Source: an uncultured Woeseiaceae bacterium
GTDB lineage: Bacteria > Pseudomonadota > Gammaproteobacteria > Steroidobacterales > Woeseiaceae
DNA length: 64,000 nucleotides
NCBI GenBank assembly: GCA_945788625.1
Contig: CALZMQ010000007.1
Span: 1-64,000, forward strand
Reading direction: 5' to 3'
Shown here: positions 43,521 to 52,890 of the stretch, piece by piece
Numbering within the stretch: the first letter of the stretch is position 1
Layout: each line of letters opens with the position of its first letter
Translations under genes and position numbers: made by a program
Notes under the pieces: generated by a model
Databases searched by the model: none
What the model saw: the letters and a program-made list of their open reading frames with translations, nothing else
What the model was told of the DNA's origin: nothing

Positions 43521-44168
43521 CTAGTACTCGTCTTCACCCGCGTCGCGCCGCGTCAGCATCGTAAGGAAGGGACCGGACAGCGTTTTGCCGTACTCGAGCT
43601 TCCAGATAAACAGGGTCGCCAGGACGAACATCAGCGAGATGATGCCGGACACACCGAGTGCGCCGATACCGGAACCCAGCCCGATCCCTATCGCCACGAA
43701 AATGTACATCGCGTCGGACGGCTGGTTCAACGAGAAACGAAAACGCACGGCCGCGACGACGCCCGCGAGACTGAATGCGAGTGCCAGGCTGTTGACGACG
43801 ATCATCGCAATACCGGTAACGACAATTGGCAGGATCATGATCGTCTGCAGAAACGACTGGTCGATGCGCCGTGCCCGGCTGGTAATGAAGTAAACCCAGG
43901 AGACAGGTACGGTAAGAATGGCCGAACCTACACTCGCCATCGCGAGCCGCAAAGGACCCGTTGCGGCAAGAACCGTGCGCTCCGCACTCGTGTAGATAGG
44001 CTCGAAGCTGTCGACTTTCGATGCGGCGAGGTCGCTGATGCCACCCAATGGCAGGTATTCGCCGAGGCCGGGGTACCGTGACAGCAAGATCATGACCGCG
44101 CCAAACCAGAATCCGTAATACATCAGGATCAGGGTAAGCGGTATCAGCAGACTCGCAGATCTTCTCAT
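43521..44168 (-). CDS. DUF4956 family membrane protein
   Basis: The 215-residue protein has about five hydrophobic helices. The central block IVVNSLALAFSLAGVVAAVR followed by FRFSLNQPSDAMYIFVAIGI is the core of DUF4956. In other bacteria DUF4956 genes often neighbour CotH and VTC-type polyphosphate polymerase genes; here a CotH-like gene is close but no VTC gene was seen. Start at 44168 has a GGAG ribosome-binding site; an upstream ATG does not. Confidence 0.8.
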   Translation of the reverse strand: MRRSASLLIPLTLILMYYGFWFGAVMILLSRYPGLGEYLPLGGISDLAASKVDSFEPIYTSAERTVLAATGPLRLAMASVGSAILTVPVSWVYFITSRARRIDQSFLQTIMILPIVVTGIAMIVVNSLALAFSLAGVVAAVRFRFSLNQPSDAMYIFVAIGIGLGSGIGALGVSGIISLMFVLATLFIWKLEYGKTLSGPFLTMLTRRDAGEDEY

Positions 44169-44308
44169 CGGGTTGCTCCGTCTTTGGCGGCTGACCTTCC
44201 CACTCGCACGAAGATACCGACATGGCACGCGTTTAGCCATATTAAATGACGGACACGGTTTCGCCGTAGTGGTAGGCTATGCGCCGATTTCAGCAGGCGG
44301 ATCAACGC

Positions 44309-45292
44309 ATGACAGACTCAGTTCAGCTTCTCGGCATCAGCAACGCGATCGTCGACGTGCTCGCACATATCGAGGATGACTTCCTCGAGCGCATTGGCGC
44401 CGTGCGGGGTTCGATGACCCTGATCGACAAGGACCAGGCGCGCGAGCTGTACGGGAAAATGGGTCCCGCAACTGAAATGTCCGGTGGGTCCGTCGCGAAT
44501 ACAATTGCCGGCTTCGCCAACCTCGGGGGCACCGCCGCCTATATCGGCAAGGTCAAGGCCGATCAGCTCGGCACGATATTCAACCACGACATGAGATCCC
44601 TCGGTGTCGACATTCGCCTGAAGGCCGCTGCCGACGGTCCACCGACCGCAAGAAGCCACGTCCTGATCACCGGGGACGGCCAGCGCACGATGCAGACTTA
44701 CCTCGGCGCCTGCCTCGAACTCGGGCTGGTGGACATTACGGCCGAAACCGTCGGCTCACCGAAAGCCATCCTGCTGGAAGGGTATGTCTGGGACATCGCC
44801 GAGGGTCCGCAACTTGCGAAGAAAGCGGCCGACATCGCGAGAAGCAACGGCACTGCCGTTGCGCTGTCGCTGTCCGACTCATTTTGCGTCGAACGTCATC
44901 GGGACTCGTTTGTACAATTCGTACGCGAAGACGCCGACATCATCGTCGCCGACGAGGAAGAGGTAAACGCGCTGCTGGGTACGACTAACTTCGATGAAAC
45001 GCTCGAAGCGCTCGATGGATACGACAACCTGTTCGCCATGACTCGCTCCGAGAAAGGCTCGGTTATCGTCCACGGCGATGAGCGCGTAGTGCAGGCCGCA
45101 ACACCCGTCGAAAAGGTCATGGATACGACCGGCGCGGGCGATGCCTACAGCGCGGGGTTCCTCTACGGCTGGGCGAACGACCGGCCGCTGGACGAATGCG
45201 CGCGCTTCGGCACGCATTGCGCCACGACGGTCATTCAGCAACTCGGGGCGCGTATCGAGCCTGGCCTGATCGACGATCTCGAAGCTCCCTGA
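44309..45292 (+). CDS. PfkB-family sugar/nucleoside kinase, adenosine-kinase-like
   Basis: The 327-residue ribokinase-fold enzyme has the first PfkB signature in GGSVANTIAGFANLGGTAAY and the second, catalytic, signature DTTGAGDAYSAGFLYGW with the base aspartate. The N-terminal GISNAIVDVLAHIEDDFLE resembles bacterial adenosine-kinase-like PfkB members. It could phosphorylate a nucleoside or pentose, linking it to the convergent microcompartment genes. Start at 44309 (MTDSVQLLG) is preferred over an ATG 30 bases upstream on family length. Confidence 0.85.
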   Translation: MTDSVQLLGISNAIVDVLAHIEDDFLERIGAVRGSMTLIDKDQARELYGKMGPATEMSGGSVANTIAGFANLGGTAAYIGKVKADQLGTIFNHDMRSLGVDIRLKAAADGPPTARSHVLITGDGQRTMQTYLGACLELGLVDITAETVGSPKAILLEGYVWDIAEGPQLAKKAADIARSNGTAVALSLSDSFCVERHRDSFVQFVREDADIIVADEEEVNALLGTTNFDETLEALDGYDNLFAMTRSEKGSVIVHGDERVVQAATPVEKVMDTTGAGDAYSAGFLYGWANDRPLDECARFGTHCATTVIQQLGARIEPGLIDDLEAP

Positions 45293-45521
45293 CCCAGGGA
45301 AGCTCTTTCGGGGGCTCTTTTCGGTACGCACAGGAAACGAGGTACTGGCCGAAAGTGAGAAACGCGTCCCGGCTGCCGACGTTGGGATCGTCGATGACGC
45401 GGAAACAACCGCCGCTCCTGAGTACCGTGCGTCCCAGCGTGTCCTTTTCGACGTTTTCCCAGATCGGTTTCGCAACGGGTGCGCGGCTCGGATAATAACG
45501 TTCCGTCGTGTCGGCCTGGTA
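45231..45521 (-). other. Coding-like frame without a start codon, in frame after the last BMC-P stop
   Basis: After the TGA at 45522-45524 that ends the BMC-P gene, the same frame stays open for 96 codons: YQADTTERYYPSRAPVAKP, then a WENVEKDTLGRTVLRSGG segment, CFRVIDDPNVGSRDAF, LTFGQYLVSCAYRKEPP and KELPWVREL. Composition is balanced and third positions are G/C-rich as in neighbouring genes, unlike the arginine-rich other frames. No ATG, GTG or TTG occurs in frame between the TGA and the conserved-looking part. It may be reached by TGA readthrough, may be a 5'-truncated remnant, or may reflect a sequencing error. I do not recognise the family. Confidence 0.5.
45283..45320 (+). terminator. 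Possible hairpin terminator after the PfkB gene
   Basis: AGCTCCCTG (45283-45291) pairs with CAGGGAAGCT (45295-45304) with one bulged base, starting inside the last codons of the kinase gene. It is followed by CTTTCGGGGGCTCTTTT, a weak T-rich tract. The opposite strand of the same stretch is part of the start-less frame at 45231-45521. Confidence 0.4.
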
Positions 45522-45797
45522 TCAGCTCGATTCGAGCTCGACCGCGTCTACGATTCCCACCACGATCGACCGCACGGGCGCATTATCATCGTCGAGGATC
45601 TGGCGTGCGCCATTGCCCTCGTCAAGGATCAGGACGGTCTCGCCATAGCCGGCTCCGATGGCGTCGAAGGCAATCACGTAGCCGCCCGTCGGTTTGCCGT
45701 TCTTGTCGAGTCGTTCGGCAACGAGCAGCTTCCTGCCCTCGACGATGGGGTGATGGATGGTCGAGACAACGTTGCCCGTGATGCGACCGAGAATCAC
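45522..45797 (-). CDS. BMC-P pentameric shell vertex protein (EutN/CcmL family), copy 3
   Basis: The 91-residue protein begins VILGRITGNVVSTIHHPIVE and has the classical EutN/CcmL core LLVAERLD, GGYVIAFDAIGAGYGETVLI and SIVVGIVDAVEL. BMC-P pentamers cap the twelve vertices of a microcompartment. The start is a GTG at 45797 overlapping the previous stop as GTGA; longer upstream frames belong to the overlapping gene. It ends in a TGA followed by the open frame described at 45231-45521. Confidence 0.92.
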   Translation of the reverse strand: MILGRITGNVVSTIHHPIVEGRKLLVAERLDKNGKPTGGYVIAFDAIGAGYGETVLILDEGNGARQILDDDNAPVRSIVVGIVDAVELESS

Positions 45798-46084
45798 GAA
45801 CTTGTCTCCCCGGCGGAAAAGATGTTCACCTCGTCGACCAGTCCTACGATGGCGTCGTCGACCGGAACGAACCACGGATCCAGGGTGAGCGCAGCTTCGC
45901 GGCTGGCCACCCAGTATATGACCTGGCCGGGCCCGGCCATACGTGTGCCGTCGGCGCAGACTATGGGCTCGCCTTCCTCTTTGCCGTCGCGGTCGAGCGG
46001 CTGGACCCACAGCAGTGGCGTGGCGGACAACTCATCCACCAGCATCGCGGGAACCACGGTGCCGATCACGCGTCCCAGGAGCAT
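45794..46084 (-). CDS. BMC-P pentameric shell vertex protein (EutN/CcmL family), copy 2
   Basis: The 96-residue protein begins MLLGRVIGTVVPAMLVDEL and keeps the fold markers LLWVQPLDRDGKEEG, GQVIYWVASREAAL and DDAIVGLVDEVNIFS. It differs from the other two copies in a CADGTRMAGPG insertion in the central loop, so it may give vertices with different pores or cargo contacts. ATG at 46084 lies inside the 3' end of the BMC-T gene (19-base overlap); its stop overlaps the next GTG start. Confidence 0.9.
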   Translation of the reverse strand: MLLGRVIGTVVPAMLVDELSATPLLWVQPLDRDGKEEGEPIVCADGTRMAGPGQVIYWVASREAALTLDPWFVPVDDAIVGLVDEVNIFSAGETSS

Positions 46085-46716
46085 GCCACCTCCTCGGGGT
46101 ACTCGGCGTCGGCCGGCTCGAACGCGGCACACGTGCCGAAGTGCGTGCCTTCGTTGAACAAGGAACGCAGGTCCGAATCGAGCCGCGGCAGGAGCGATTG
46201 CGCGAGCAGTTGATCGCCAGCCCGTTCGGTGCAGATTCCCAGCGCCGTCTCGGCGTCCGTCAGGTCGCCGCCCATCAGCGCCACGGCATGACCGCCGAGG
46301 TCGTCGCCCAGGCGTACCTCGCAGAGAATCACCGGCGTGCTTTTTACGGCGGCGTCCACCGCCGCGAGCAGCGCGGGCGAGGAACGCGTTTCGAAGACGG
46401 CCAGAGCGTCGCCAACCAGGCCCCGGCGCTTGCCCAGTACAGCGTCATGCAGCATCGGGTGCACGTCGCCGAGGAAAATGCTGCCGGTCAGCGCACGCTC
46501 GGTCTGTCCCAGTTGTACGCCCATCGCGTACGCCTCCTCGGTGCTGGCGACACTGCCCCCGACCAGGATCAGGAAGCGCCCCGGGTGAATCGTCCCGCAG
46601 CGCAGCAATGCGATCGGCGAGCGTTTCACCATGAGATCGCTTGCAAGGACGCCGGCGGCTATGGTGTCGAATTCCAGTAATGCCAGTGCCCCGTGTCGCT
46701 TCTCTGCTGCTGCCAT
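46066..46716 (-). CDS. BMC-T tandem-domain trimeric shell protein, copy 2
   Basis: The 216-residue protein has two BMC domains. Domain 1: HGALALLEFDTIAAGVLASD, KRSPIALLRCGTIHPGRFLI. Domain 2: GDALAVFETRSSPALLAAVD, KSTPVILCEVRLGDDLGGH, then AVALMGGDLTDAETALGICT. Three copies form a hexagon-like tile with a larger pore suited to metabolites or electrons. Starts 7 bases after the aldehyde dehydrogenase stop and overlaps the next BMC-P gene. Confidence 0.9.
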   Translation of the reverse strand: MAAAEKRHGALALLEFDTIAAGVLASDLMVKRSPIALLRCGTIHPGRFLILVGGSVASTEEAYAMGVQLGQTERALTGSIFLGDVHPMLHDAVLGKRRGLVGDALAVFETRSSPALLAAVDAAVKSTPVILCEVRLGDDLGGHAVALMGGDLTDAETALGICTERAGDQLLAQSLLPRLDSDLRSLFNEGTHFGTCAAFEPADAEYPEEVACSWDA

Positions 46717-46723
46717 TTCCGGT

Positions 46724-48205
46724 CTACACGATACGGAAGTGATCGACCATCACGCAGCGCCGCAAGCGGCTGAATGCGATCGGCCCGGTGAGCCCTTCAC
46801 CGGTAGGGCTGGCGATCGTGAAGCTCGTGTGGCCTTCCCCGCCTTCTCCGAGACCGGCGAAAAAAGGCCCGTTCTTCGTAAAGATGCTGGTGTTGATGGT
46901 CCGAGCCATGCTGCTCAGCGCGCCGATGTCGCGCGAGTACATGCCGGCCGAGTGGCCGAAGCCGTGCTCCGCCTCTTTCGCCAGTTCGATGCCCCGATCG
47001 ACGTCGGGTACAGCCGTCACCGGCAGCACCGGCATCATCTGCTCGGTCCAGACGAGTGGGTGGTCGTTGGGAACTCGCGCCACCAGCAGCAACGGGTCGC
47101 CCCGCGACGAGATTCCGGCCCGGGCCAGTATCTCGCCGGCATTCTTGCCAATGAGCGTCTTCTCGACCACGGCCGGCCGCCGCGGCCCGCGCTGCTCGCT
47201 GAAGATCGCCTGCTCCACACGGTGCAGCTCACTTTCGTTCAGGACGTAAGCACCATTCGCACTCATTTGCTGCAGCAGTTCGTCGACGATGCTCTCGACA
47301 GCAATAACTTCCTTTTCGTCGGTGCAAATGACGTTGTTGTCGAAGGATGCGCCGGCAACGATGCAACGTCCGGCGAGTTCGAGATCGGCCGTGGCATCGA
47401 CCACGACGGGCGGGTTACCGGGGCCGGCACAAATGGCTCGCTTGCCGCTCGTCATGGCCTGTCGCACGACACCGCTGCCGCCGGTCACGGCGAGCAGCCG
47501 AACGCCCTTGTGGCTCATGAGAGCCTGCGCTGATTCGATCGTCGGTTCCGCCACGGCGCTGACGAGGTTAGCCGGGCCGCCGCCGCGAATGACGGCCTGG
47601 TGCAACAGCCGAACGTTGGCCATCGAGCATCCGCGCGCGTTGGGGTGCACATTGAAGACGACACTGTTGCCCGCCGAGAGCATCGCGATGGTATTGCAGA
47701 TGATCGTCGAGGTCGGGTTGGTCGTCGGGGTTATCGCGCCGATCACGCCGTAAGGGGCATATTCCGTAAGCGTCAGCCCGTTGTCACCCGTCACGGCTTG
47801 CGGCGTCAGAACCTCCGGGCCCGAGGTCTTGCGGGTAACGAGGCGGTTCTTGATGACCTTGTGGTCCGCCCGGCCGAGCCCGGTCTCACTTGCCGCGTGC
47901 CGGGCCAGCTCGTCCGCATTCGCAAGCATGGACTCACGAATCGAGGCGATGATCTTTTGCCGGCCCTGGAGCGAAATCTTGTCCAACTCGTGGAATGCAA
48001 CCCGCGACGCCTCGACGGCGTCGTCAACCGTGGCGAAGACGCCCTCGCCGAGCGCCTCGCGAGGAGCGATTGCCGGCGCGCCGGGCGTCACGCTTGCGGT
48101 TGTTTCAACGGCGGGTGGGGCACCCAGGCGAGCGGCAAGCCGCCTGGCGATGATGTCTACCTGCTGGTCGCTGAGGAGGCCGGCGTTTCCTCCCGGTTGG
48201 CTCAT
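46724..48205 (-). CDS. CoA-acylating aldehyde dehydrogenase with N-terminal encapsulation peptide (PduP/EutE type)
   Basis: Oxidises an aldehyde, here probably acetaldehyde from DeoC, to acyl-CoA with NAD+ and CoA. The 493-residue protein has the catalytic cysteine in NNVICTDEKEV (about C294), NAD-loop VTGGSGVVRQAM and AGPGNPPVVVD. Residues about 11-28, LSDQQVDIIARRLAARLG, form an amphipathic helix followed by a Pro/Ala-rich linker: a typical microcompartment encapsulation peptide. The same motif recurs in the RpiB-DeoC linker. Start overlaps the BMC-P copy 1 stop by 4 bases. Confidence 0.93.
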   Translation of the reverse strand: MSQPGGNAGLLSDQQVDIIARRLAARLGAPPAVETTASVTPGAPAIAPREALGEGVFATVDDAVEASRVAFHELDKISLQGRQKIIASIRESMLANADELARHAASETGLGRADHKVIKNRLVTRKTSGPEVLTPQAVTGDNGLTLTEYAPYGVIGAITPTTNPTSTIICNTIAMLSAGNSVVFNVHPNARGCSMANVRLLHQAVIRGGGPANLVSAVAEPTIESAQALMSHKGVRLLAVTGGSGVVRQAMTSGKRAICAGPGNPPVVVDATADLELAGRCIVAGASFDNNVICTDEKEVIAVESIVDELLQQMSANGAYVLNESELHRVEQAIFSEQRGPRRPAVVEKTLIGKNAGEILARAGISSRGDPLLLVARVPNDHPLVWTEQMMPVLPVTAVPDVDRGIELAKEAEHGFGHSAGMYSRDIGALSSMARTINTSIFTKNGPFFAGLGEGGEGHTSFTIASPTGEGLTGPIAFSRLRRCVMVDHFRIV

Positions 48206-48504
48206 GCGTCAGTCTCCCCTTTACGGTATTTCTCGTCGCCTTCGATTTCCCAGCTGTCCACTATCGCCATGACCACGGCATCAACCGGTTTGTTGTCGGT
48301 GCGCTCGGTCTGGCGGGCCGAGGAGCCGCTGGCAAACAACACCATTTCACCCACACCGGCGCCGACCGCGTCGACCGCGACGACCGAGCCGCCCGCCGGC
48401 TTGTTGTCATGCCCCCAGAGACCGAGCATCAGGAATCTCAGGCCGCCGAGCTTGCTGTCTTTCTCAGTGGCAACGACAGTGCCGAGCACTTTCGCGAGTT
48501 TCAT
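48202..48504 (-). CDS. BMC-P pentameric shell vertex protein (EutN/CcmL family), copy 1
   Basis: The 100-residue protein begins MKLAKVLGTVVATEKDSKL and contains FLMLGLWGHDNKPAGGSVVA, VDAVGAGVGEMVLFASGSSA and DAVVMAIVDSWEIEG, the EutN/CcmL consensus. It ends in a charged tail. Located between the BMC-H and aldehyde dehydrogenase genes; its stop overlaps the dehydrogenase start (ATGA). Confidence 0.93.
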   Translation of the reverse strand: MKLAKVLGTVVATEKDSKLGGLRFLMLGLWGHDNKPAGGSVVAVDAVGAGVGEMVLFASGSSARQTERTDNKPVDAVVMAIVDSWEIEGDEKYRKGETDA

Positions 48505-48526
48505 GGCAGCACCGTCTGCGCGGCCA

Positions 48527-48823
48527 TTACTTCTTGGCGGTTTCGGGACCGCGGCCCAACGGAATCGTCATATCGACGCCGCTGTGCGGGCGTGCGATTA
48601 CGTGCACGGCAACCACGTCGCCGACGCGGGCACCGGCGGTCCGTCCGGCGTCACAGGCCGCCCTGACGGCCGCGACATCGCCGCGAACAACCGCGGTCGT
48701 GTAACCACCGCCGGTTTTCTCGTAGCTGACCAGTTCGACCTTGGCCGCTTTCACCATTGCGTCGGCCGCCTCCACCATGGCCGGAAAACTCCGGCATTCG
48801 ATCATACCCAATGCTTCTGACAT
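48527..48823 (-). CDS. BMC-H hexameric shell protein (PduA/CcmK type)
   Basis: The 98-residue single-domain shell protein begins SEALGMIECRSFPAMVEAAD, continues KAAKVELVSYEKTGGGYTTA (pore loop K36-TGGG) and VVRGDVAAVRAACDAG, and ends in a short charged tail. It is the only BMC-H gene seen, so it should form most shell facets. A GAGGAG-type ribosome-binding site precedes the ATG at 48823. Confidence 0.95.
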   Translation of the reverse strand: MSEALGMIECRSFPAMVEAADAMVKAAKVELVSYEKTGGGYTTAVVRGDVAAVRAACDAGRTAGARVGDVVAVHVIARPHSGVDMTIPLGRGPETAKK

Positions 48824-48872
48824 CGCCTTGCTCCTCGCGAATCGGGCCTGCGGCCCGGGTTAAAACATGCGC

Positions 48873-49496
48873 TTATTTCTTGTGTACCCTGCCGGTGACC
48901 GCCTTGATAGCCTGTGTCGCTGCTTCGTGGGCGACCACGACATCCCGTTCCTCGCCGCCGATGTAGACGCGTCCGAAGCTGCCGACAGCCCGAACTTCGA
49001 GGATGTTGATGTCCGCTGCCTTCTCCGCCTCGTTGGCGGCCAGCGCTGCATAGGCCGCTGGCTCCACCTCGAGTACGAACAGCGTTTGCCCGGCAAGAAT
49101 CATGTTGCCGTGACGAAAACGGTTGATCAGCATCGTCTGGGTGTCTTCGAGATGGCGCACCACCTGGTTGGCGACGACGCGTGGTTTGTGGCGGTCTTTC
49201 TCCGTGAGGCCAAGTTCATCGAGGATTGCCTGCCCCGCCTGGCGCACGTCCGCCTGGCTCTCGGAATGTAGCTCGAGCATGCCGTAGTGGCGTTCGACGA
49301 TCTGCATCCCGGCAGTGACGTCGGTCGACTTCAGCGCCACGTCGAGAATGTGGTTGATGGCCATGCCGGGCGCAATCTCCACGAACAGGCTCGCCTGGCC
49401 GACCTTGGGCAGATAGCCTTTGGAAATCGTCGCCTGAAAAGAGGCAAACTGCGGCTGCAGCGAGTCGAGAAAAACATAGGCTCTCAGGTCAACCAT
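48873..49496 (-). CDS. BMC-T tandem-domain shell protein, copy 1
   Basis: The 207-residue protein starts MVDLRAYVFLDSLQPQFASF and contains FVEIAPGMAINHILDVALK, GMQIVERHYGMLELH, GQTLFVLEVEPAAYAALAAN and SFGRVYIGGEERDVVVA. It resembles the BMC-T type that forms double-stacked, possibly gated trimers; that stacking is a family inference. An AGGAG ribosome-binding site lies 9 bases before the start. It follows the RpiB-DeoC gene by 12 bases. Confidence 0.9.
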   Translation of the reverse strand: MVDLRAYVFLDSLQPQFASFQATISKGYLPKVGQASLFVEIAPGMAINHILDVALKSTDVTAGMQIVERHYGMLELHSESQADVRQAGQAILDELGLTEKDRHKPRVVANQVVRHLEDTQTMLINRFRHGNMILAGQTLFVLEVEPAAYAALAANEAEKAADINILEVRAVGSFGRVYIGGEERDVVVAHEAATQAIKAVTGRVHKK

Positions 49497-49508
49497 TCCT
49501 AAAACTCC

Positions 49509-50866
<1,358 letters not shown>

Positions 50867-50870
<4 letters not shown>

Positions 50871-51214
50871 GCCCAGACCGCCGAATCGTCGGGTTTGCTG
50901 GTACGTCTCGACGGCGCGGCAGCCCCTGCCGCCGCGTCGAGCACCTTCTGTAACTTCATGACATGAAGTCGGAGCTGCTCGAGCCCGAGCCTGGTGATAC
51001 TGAACTCGGTCACGGAGCGTCGCCCGCGCCTGACCTTGTCGATCCGGATATAGCCGACATCAGCCAGTTTGCGGGTCTGCACGTGGAGGTTGCCATCGGA
51101 CAGGCTGGTGGCGGCTTTCAACTTTGTAAAAGAAAGGGGCTCGCCCGGCACGAGCGTTGCAAGGATGCCAAGGCGACAGGGGGCGCTGATCATTTCGTCG
51201 AATTTCAGGTTCAC
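50867..51214 (-). CDS. Winged-helix transcriptional regulator of the microcompartment operon
   Basis: About 115 residues: [20 protein letters not shown], then [20 protein letters not shown] as recognition-helix region and a wing [20 protein letters not shown], typical of the ArsR/MarR-like HTH_34 proteins. The frame is open to a TTG at 51238, but that codon lies upstream of the predicted transcription start of the promoter at 51239-51268. GTG at 51214 (ATG at 51193 as alternative) is therefore preferred; neither has a clear ribosome-binding site. It probably controls the downstream shell and enzyme genes and itself. Confidence 0.8.
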
Positions 51215-51220
51215 GGTGAA

Positions 51221-51230
51221 ATTAACTTTA
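51221..51230. promoter_or_regulatory. Candidate operator repeat 1 at the transcription start
   Basis: ATTAACTTTA, identical to the sequence at 51292-51301 and placed 71 bases from it. It falls at or just after the predicted start point of the operon promoter, a place suited to repression. Assignment as operator is inferred. Confidence 0.4.
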
Positions 51231-51238
51231 TTTTGCAA

Positions 51239-51268
51239 AGTATCACGCCTTCAGCAAGCCCCTGTCAA
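51239..51268 (-). promoter_or_regulatory. Strong sigma70-type promoter for the microcompartment operon
   Basis: On the minus strand a perfect -35 box TTGACA (plus-strand 51263-51268) is followed after 18 bases by GATACT (51239-51244). The predicted start point is near 51232, just before the regulator gene. It lies in the 123-base gap between the deoD stop and the regulator GTG, giving the regulator-rpiB/deoC-shell genes their own promoter separate from SDR-deoD. Confidence 0.6.
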
Positions 51269-51291
51269 GCGATACCGGGACCGATATGGCT

Positions 51292-51314
51292 ATTAACTTT
51301 ACGTTATGAAGTTA
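51292..51314. promoter_or_regulatory. Candidate operator repeat 2 with inverted arms
   Basis: Contains the second ATTAACTTTA (51292-51301) and an inverted repeat TAACTT (51294-51299) - 9 bases - AAGTTA (51309-51314). It lies upstream of the -35 box of the regulator promoter and just after the deoD stop. The pair of sites flanking one promoter suggests binding of a dimeric winged-helix regulator at both. Confidence 0.4.
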
Positions 51315-51337
51315 TTTGGACAAAAGCGTGCGGCGCT

Positions 51338-52051
51338 TCAGTCGTTTGCAACCGCCGTTTCGAGGGCGACCAGGATCATTTCGTCGAAGGTTGTCGCTCG
51401 CTCATCCGCGCTCAGGTGATCGCCGGTGCGCAGGTCGTCGCTGACCGTGCAGATGGCGAGGGCCTCGGCACCGTTTTCGGCGGCTATCGGGAACATGCCC
51501 GCTGCCTCCATTTCCAGGCCATAGACGTTGAATCTCGCCATGGTCTCGAACATGCCCGGGTCCGGGGTATAGAAAAGATCGGCCGAGAATATGTTGCCGA
51601 CGTGATGACGCACTTTCTGCCGCCTTGCGACATTGACGGCTTTTTCGACGAGGTCGTAGCTTGCAAGCGCGGCAAGGTCGTAGCCGCCGAAACGCATGCG
51701 ATTGCAATTGGAGTCGGTGCAGGCACCCATCGCGATAATGACGTCGCGCAGCTGTACGTCGGGGTGGGACGTCCCGCAGCTGCCGACGCGGATGACACGC
51801 CTGACGTCGTATTCGGTTATGAGCTCGGTACAGTAGATGGACACGGAGGGGATTCCCATGCCGTGCGCCATCACGGAGACAGGCTGTCCTTTGTACTCGC
51901 CCGTGAATCCCCACATATTGCGCACATCGGTTACGCGTCGCGCGTCGTCGAGATAGGTATCGGCAATGTATTTCGCACGCAGCGGATCGCCGGGCATCAG
52001 CACCGTTGCGGCGAAATCGCCGGGCGCTGCATTCATGTGTTTGGTCGCCAT
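51338..52051 (-). CDS. deoD: Purine nucleoside phosphorylase DeoD
   Basis: Phosphorolyses purine (deoxy)ribonucleosides to the free base and (deoxy)ribose-1-phosphate. The 237-residue hexameric-type protein starts [20 protein letters not shown], with [18 protein letters not shown], the phosphate loop [10 protein letters not shown], the [10 protein letters not shown] sugar-binding segment and the catalytic aspartate in TVSDDLRTG. It connects the microcompartment (sugar side) with the purine operon at 28-39 kb (base side). A phosphopentomutase to make the 5-phosphate was not seen. Confidence 0.96.
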   Translation of the reverse strand: MATKHMNAAPGDFAATVLMPGDPLRAKYIADTYLDDARRVTDVRNMWGFTGEYKGQPVSVMAHGMGIPSVSIYCTELITEYDVRRVIRVGSCGTSHPDVQLRDVIIAMGACTDSNCNRMRFGGYDLAALASYDLVEKAVNVARRQKVRHHVGNIFSADLFYTPDPGMFETMARFNVYGLEMEAAGMFPIAAENGAEALAICTVSDDLRTGDHLSADERATTFDEMILVALETAVAND

Positions 52052-52084
52052 ATTGTTGTTATCGCCTTGACGGGGTTTCTTTTC

Positions 52085-52852
52085 CTACCACCTGCTCTGC
52101 GCCGACATACCGCCATCGACGACCAGGTTTGCGCCGCTGATCCAGCGGGCCGCGGGACTGAGCAGGAACAATACCGCGTCGGCGACGTCTTTGGGAGAGC
52201 CCATGCGTCCAAGCGGAACCCGCTCGTGCCAGCGGGCGACACCATCCGGCCATGCGTCGGCCAGTCCATCGCGATCGATGAGACCGGGCGACACGCAGTT
52301 GACGCGGATGTTTGCGGGCCCGAACTCCAGCGCCGAGGCGCGAGTCAGCATGGCGAGACCCGCCTTGCTGGTCGCATAGTGGCCGTGCCCCGCCGCCGGA
52401 TCCTGCCCTTCTATCGAGCCGATGTTGACGATGGCACCGGGTCTTCCGGCTGCGATCCAGGCGCTCGTTGCCTGCCGGGTGACGAGAAAAGCGGCATCGA
52501 GATTGGCGCTCAGCACGCCCCGCCAGTCGGCAAGACTCATGTTCGACAGCGCCACAACCGGCTGCGCAGCGGCATTATTGACCAGCAGCGACGGCCTGAT
52601 CGTTGCGAACAGCCTTTCGACCGCGGTCGCGTCGGACAGGTCCGCCTGGGCAATGTCGCTTACTCCCGATGTATCGACGAGTGCCCGCGCCGCGGCTTCG
52701 TTTCGATGGTAATGGCCGATGACCGTCGCACCTGCCTGCGCGAGTCGCGCAGCAATCGCGCCGCCAATATTGCCGCTTGCACCGGTTACCAGCGCCGTTT
52801 CGCCCGTCAGGTCGAGCAGATCGCCGACGTCCCGGTTTCCTGATCGATTCAC
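52085..52852 (-). CDS. Short-chain dehydrogenase/reductase
   Basis: The 255-residue classical SDR has the cofactor motif TGASGNIGGAIA, NNAA, a serine in VNIGSIEGQ and catalytic HYATSKAGL (Y-x3-K), ending in the common GANLVVDGGMS. GTG start at 52852 has a GGGGAG ribosome-binding site. It is directly upstream of deoD (33 bases), so it may oxidise or reduce a nucleoside-derived sugar or recycle NAD(H) for the pathway; the substrate is unknown. No encapsulation peptide is visible. Confidence 0.88.
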   Translation of the reverse strand: MNRSGNRDVGDLLDLTGETALVTGASGNIGGAIAARLAQAGATVIGHYHRNEAAARALVDTSGVSDIAQADLSDATAVERLFATIRPSLLVNNAAAQPVVALSNMSLADWRGVLSANLDAAFLVTRQATSAWIAAGRPGAIVNIGSIEGQDPAAGHGHYATSKAGLAMLTRASALEFGPANIRVNCVSPGLIDRDGLADAWPDGVARWHERVPLGRMGSPKDVADAVLFLLSPAARWISGANLVVDGGMSAQSRW

Positions 52853-52890
52853 TCTATGCTCCCCTGCGCCAATCGCGGTATTGTCTCCCG

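Noticed and set aside
45522..45524. TGA at the end of BMC-P copy 3 as a selenocysteine codon.
   Set aside because: The BMC-P fold is complete before the TGA, no selenoprotein family matches the continuation, and no selenocysteine-insertion hairpin is evident just downstream. Readthrough or a remnant is more plausible.
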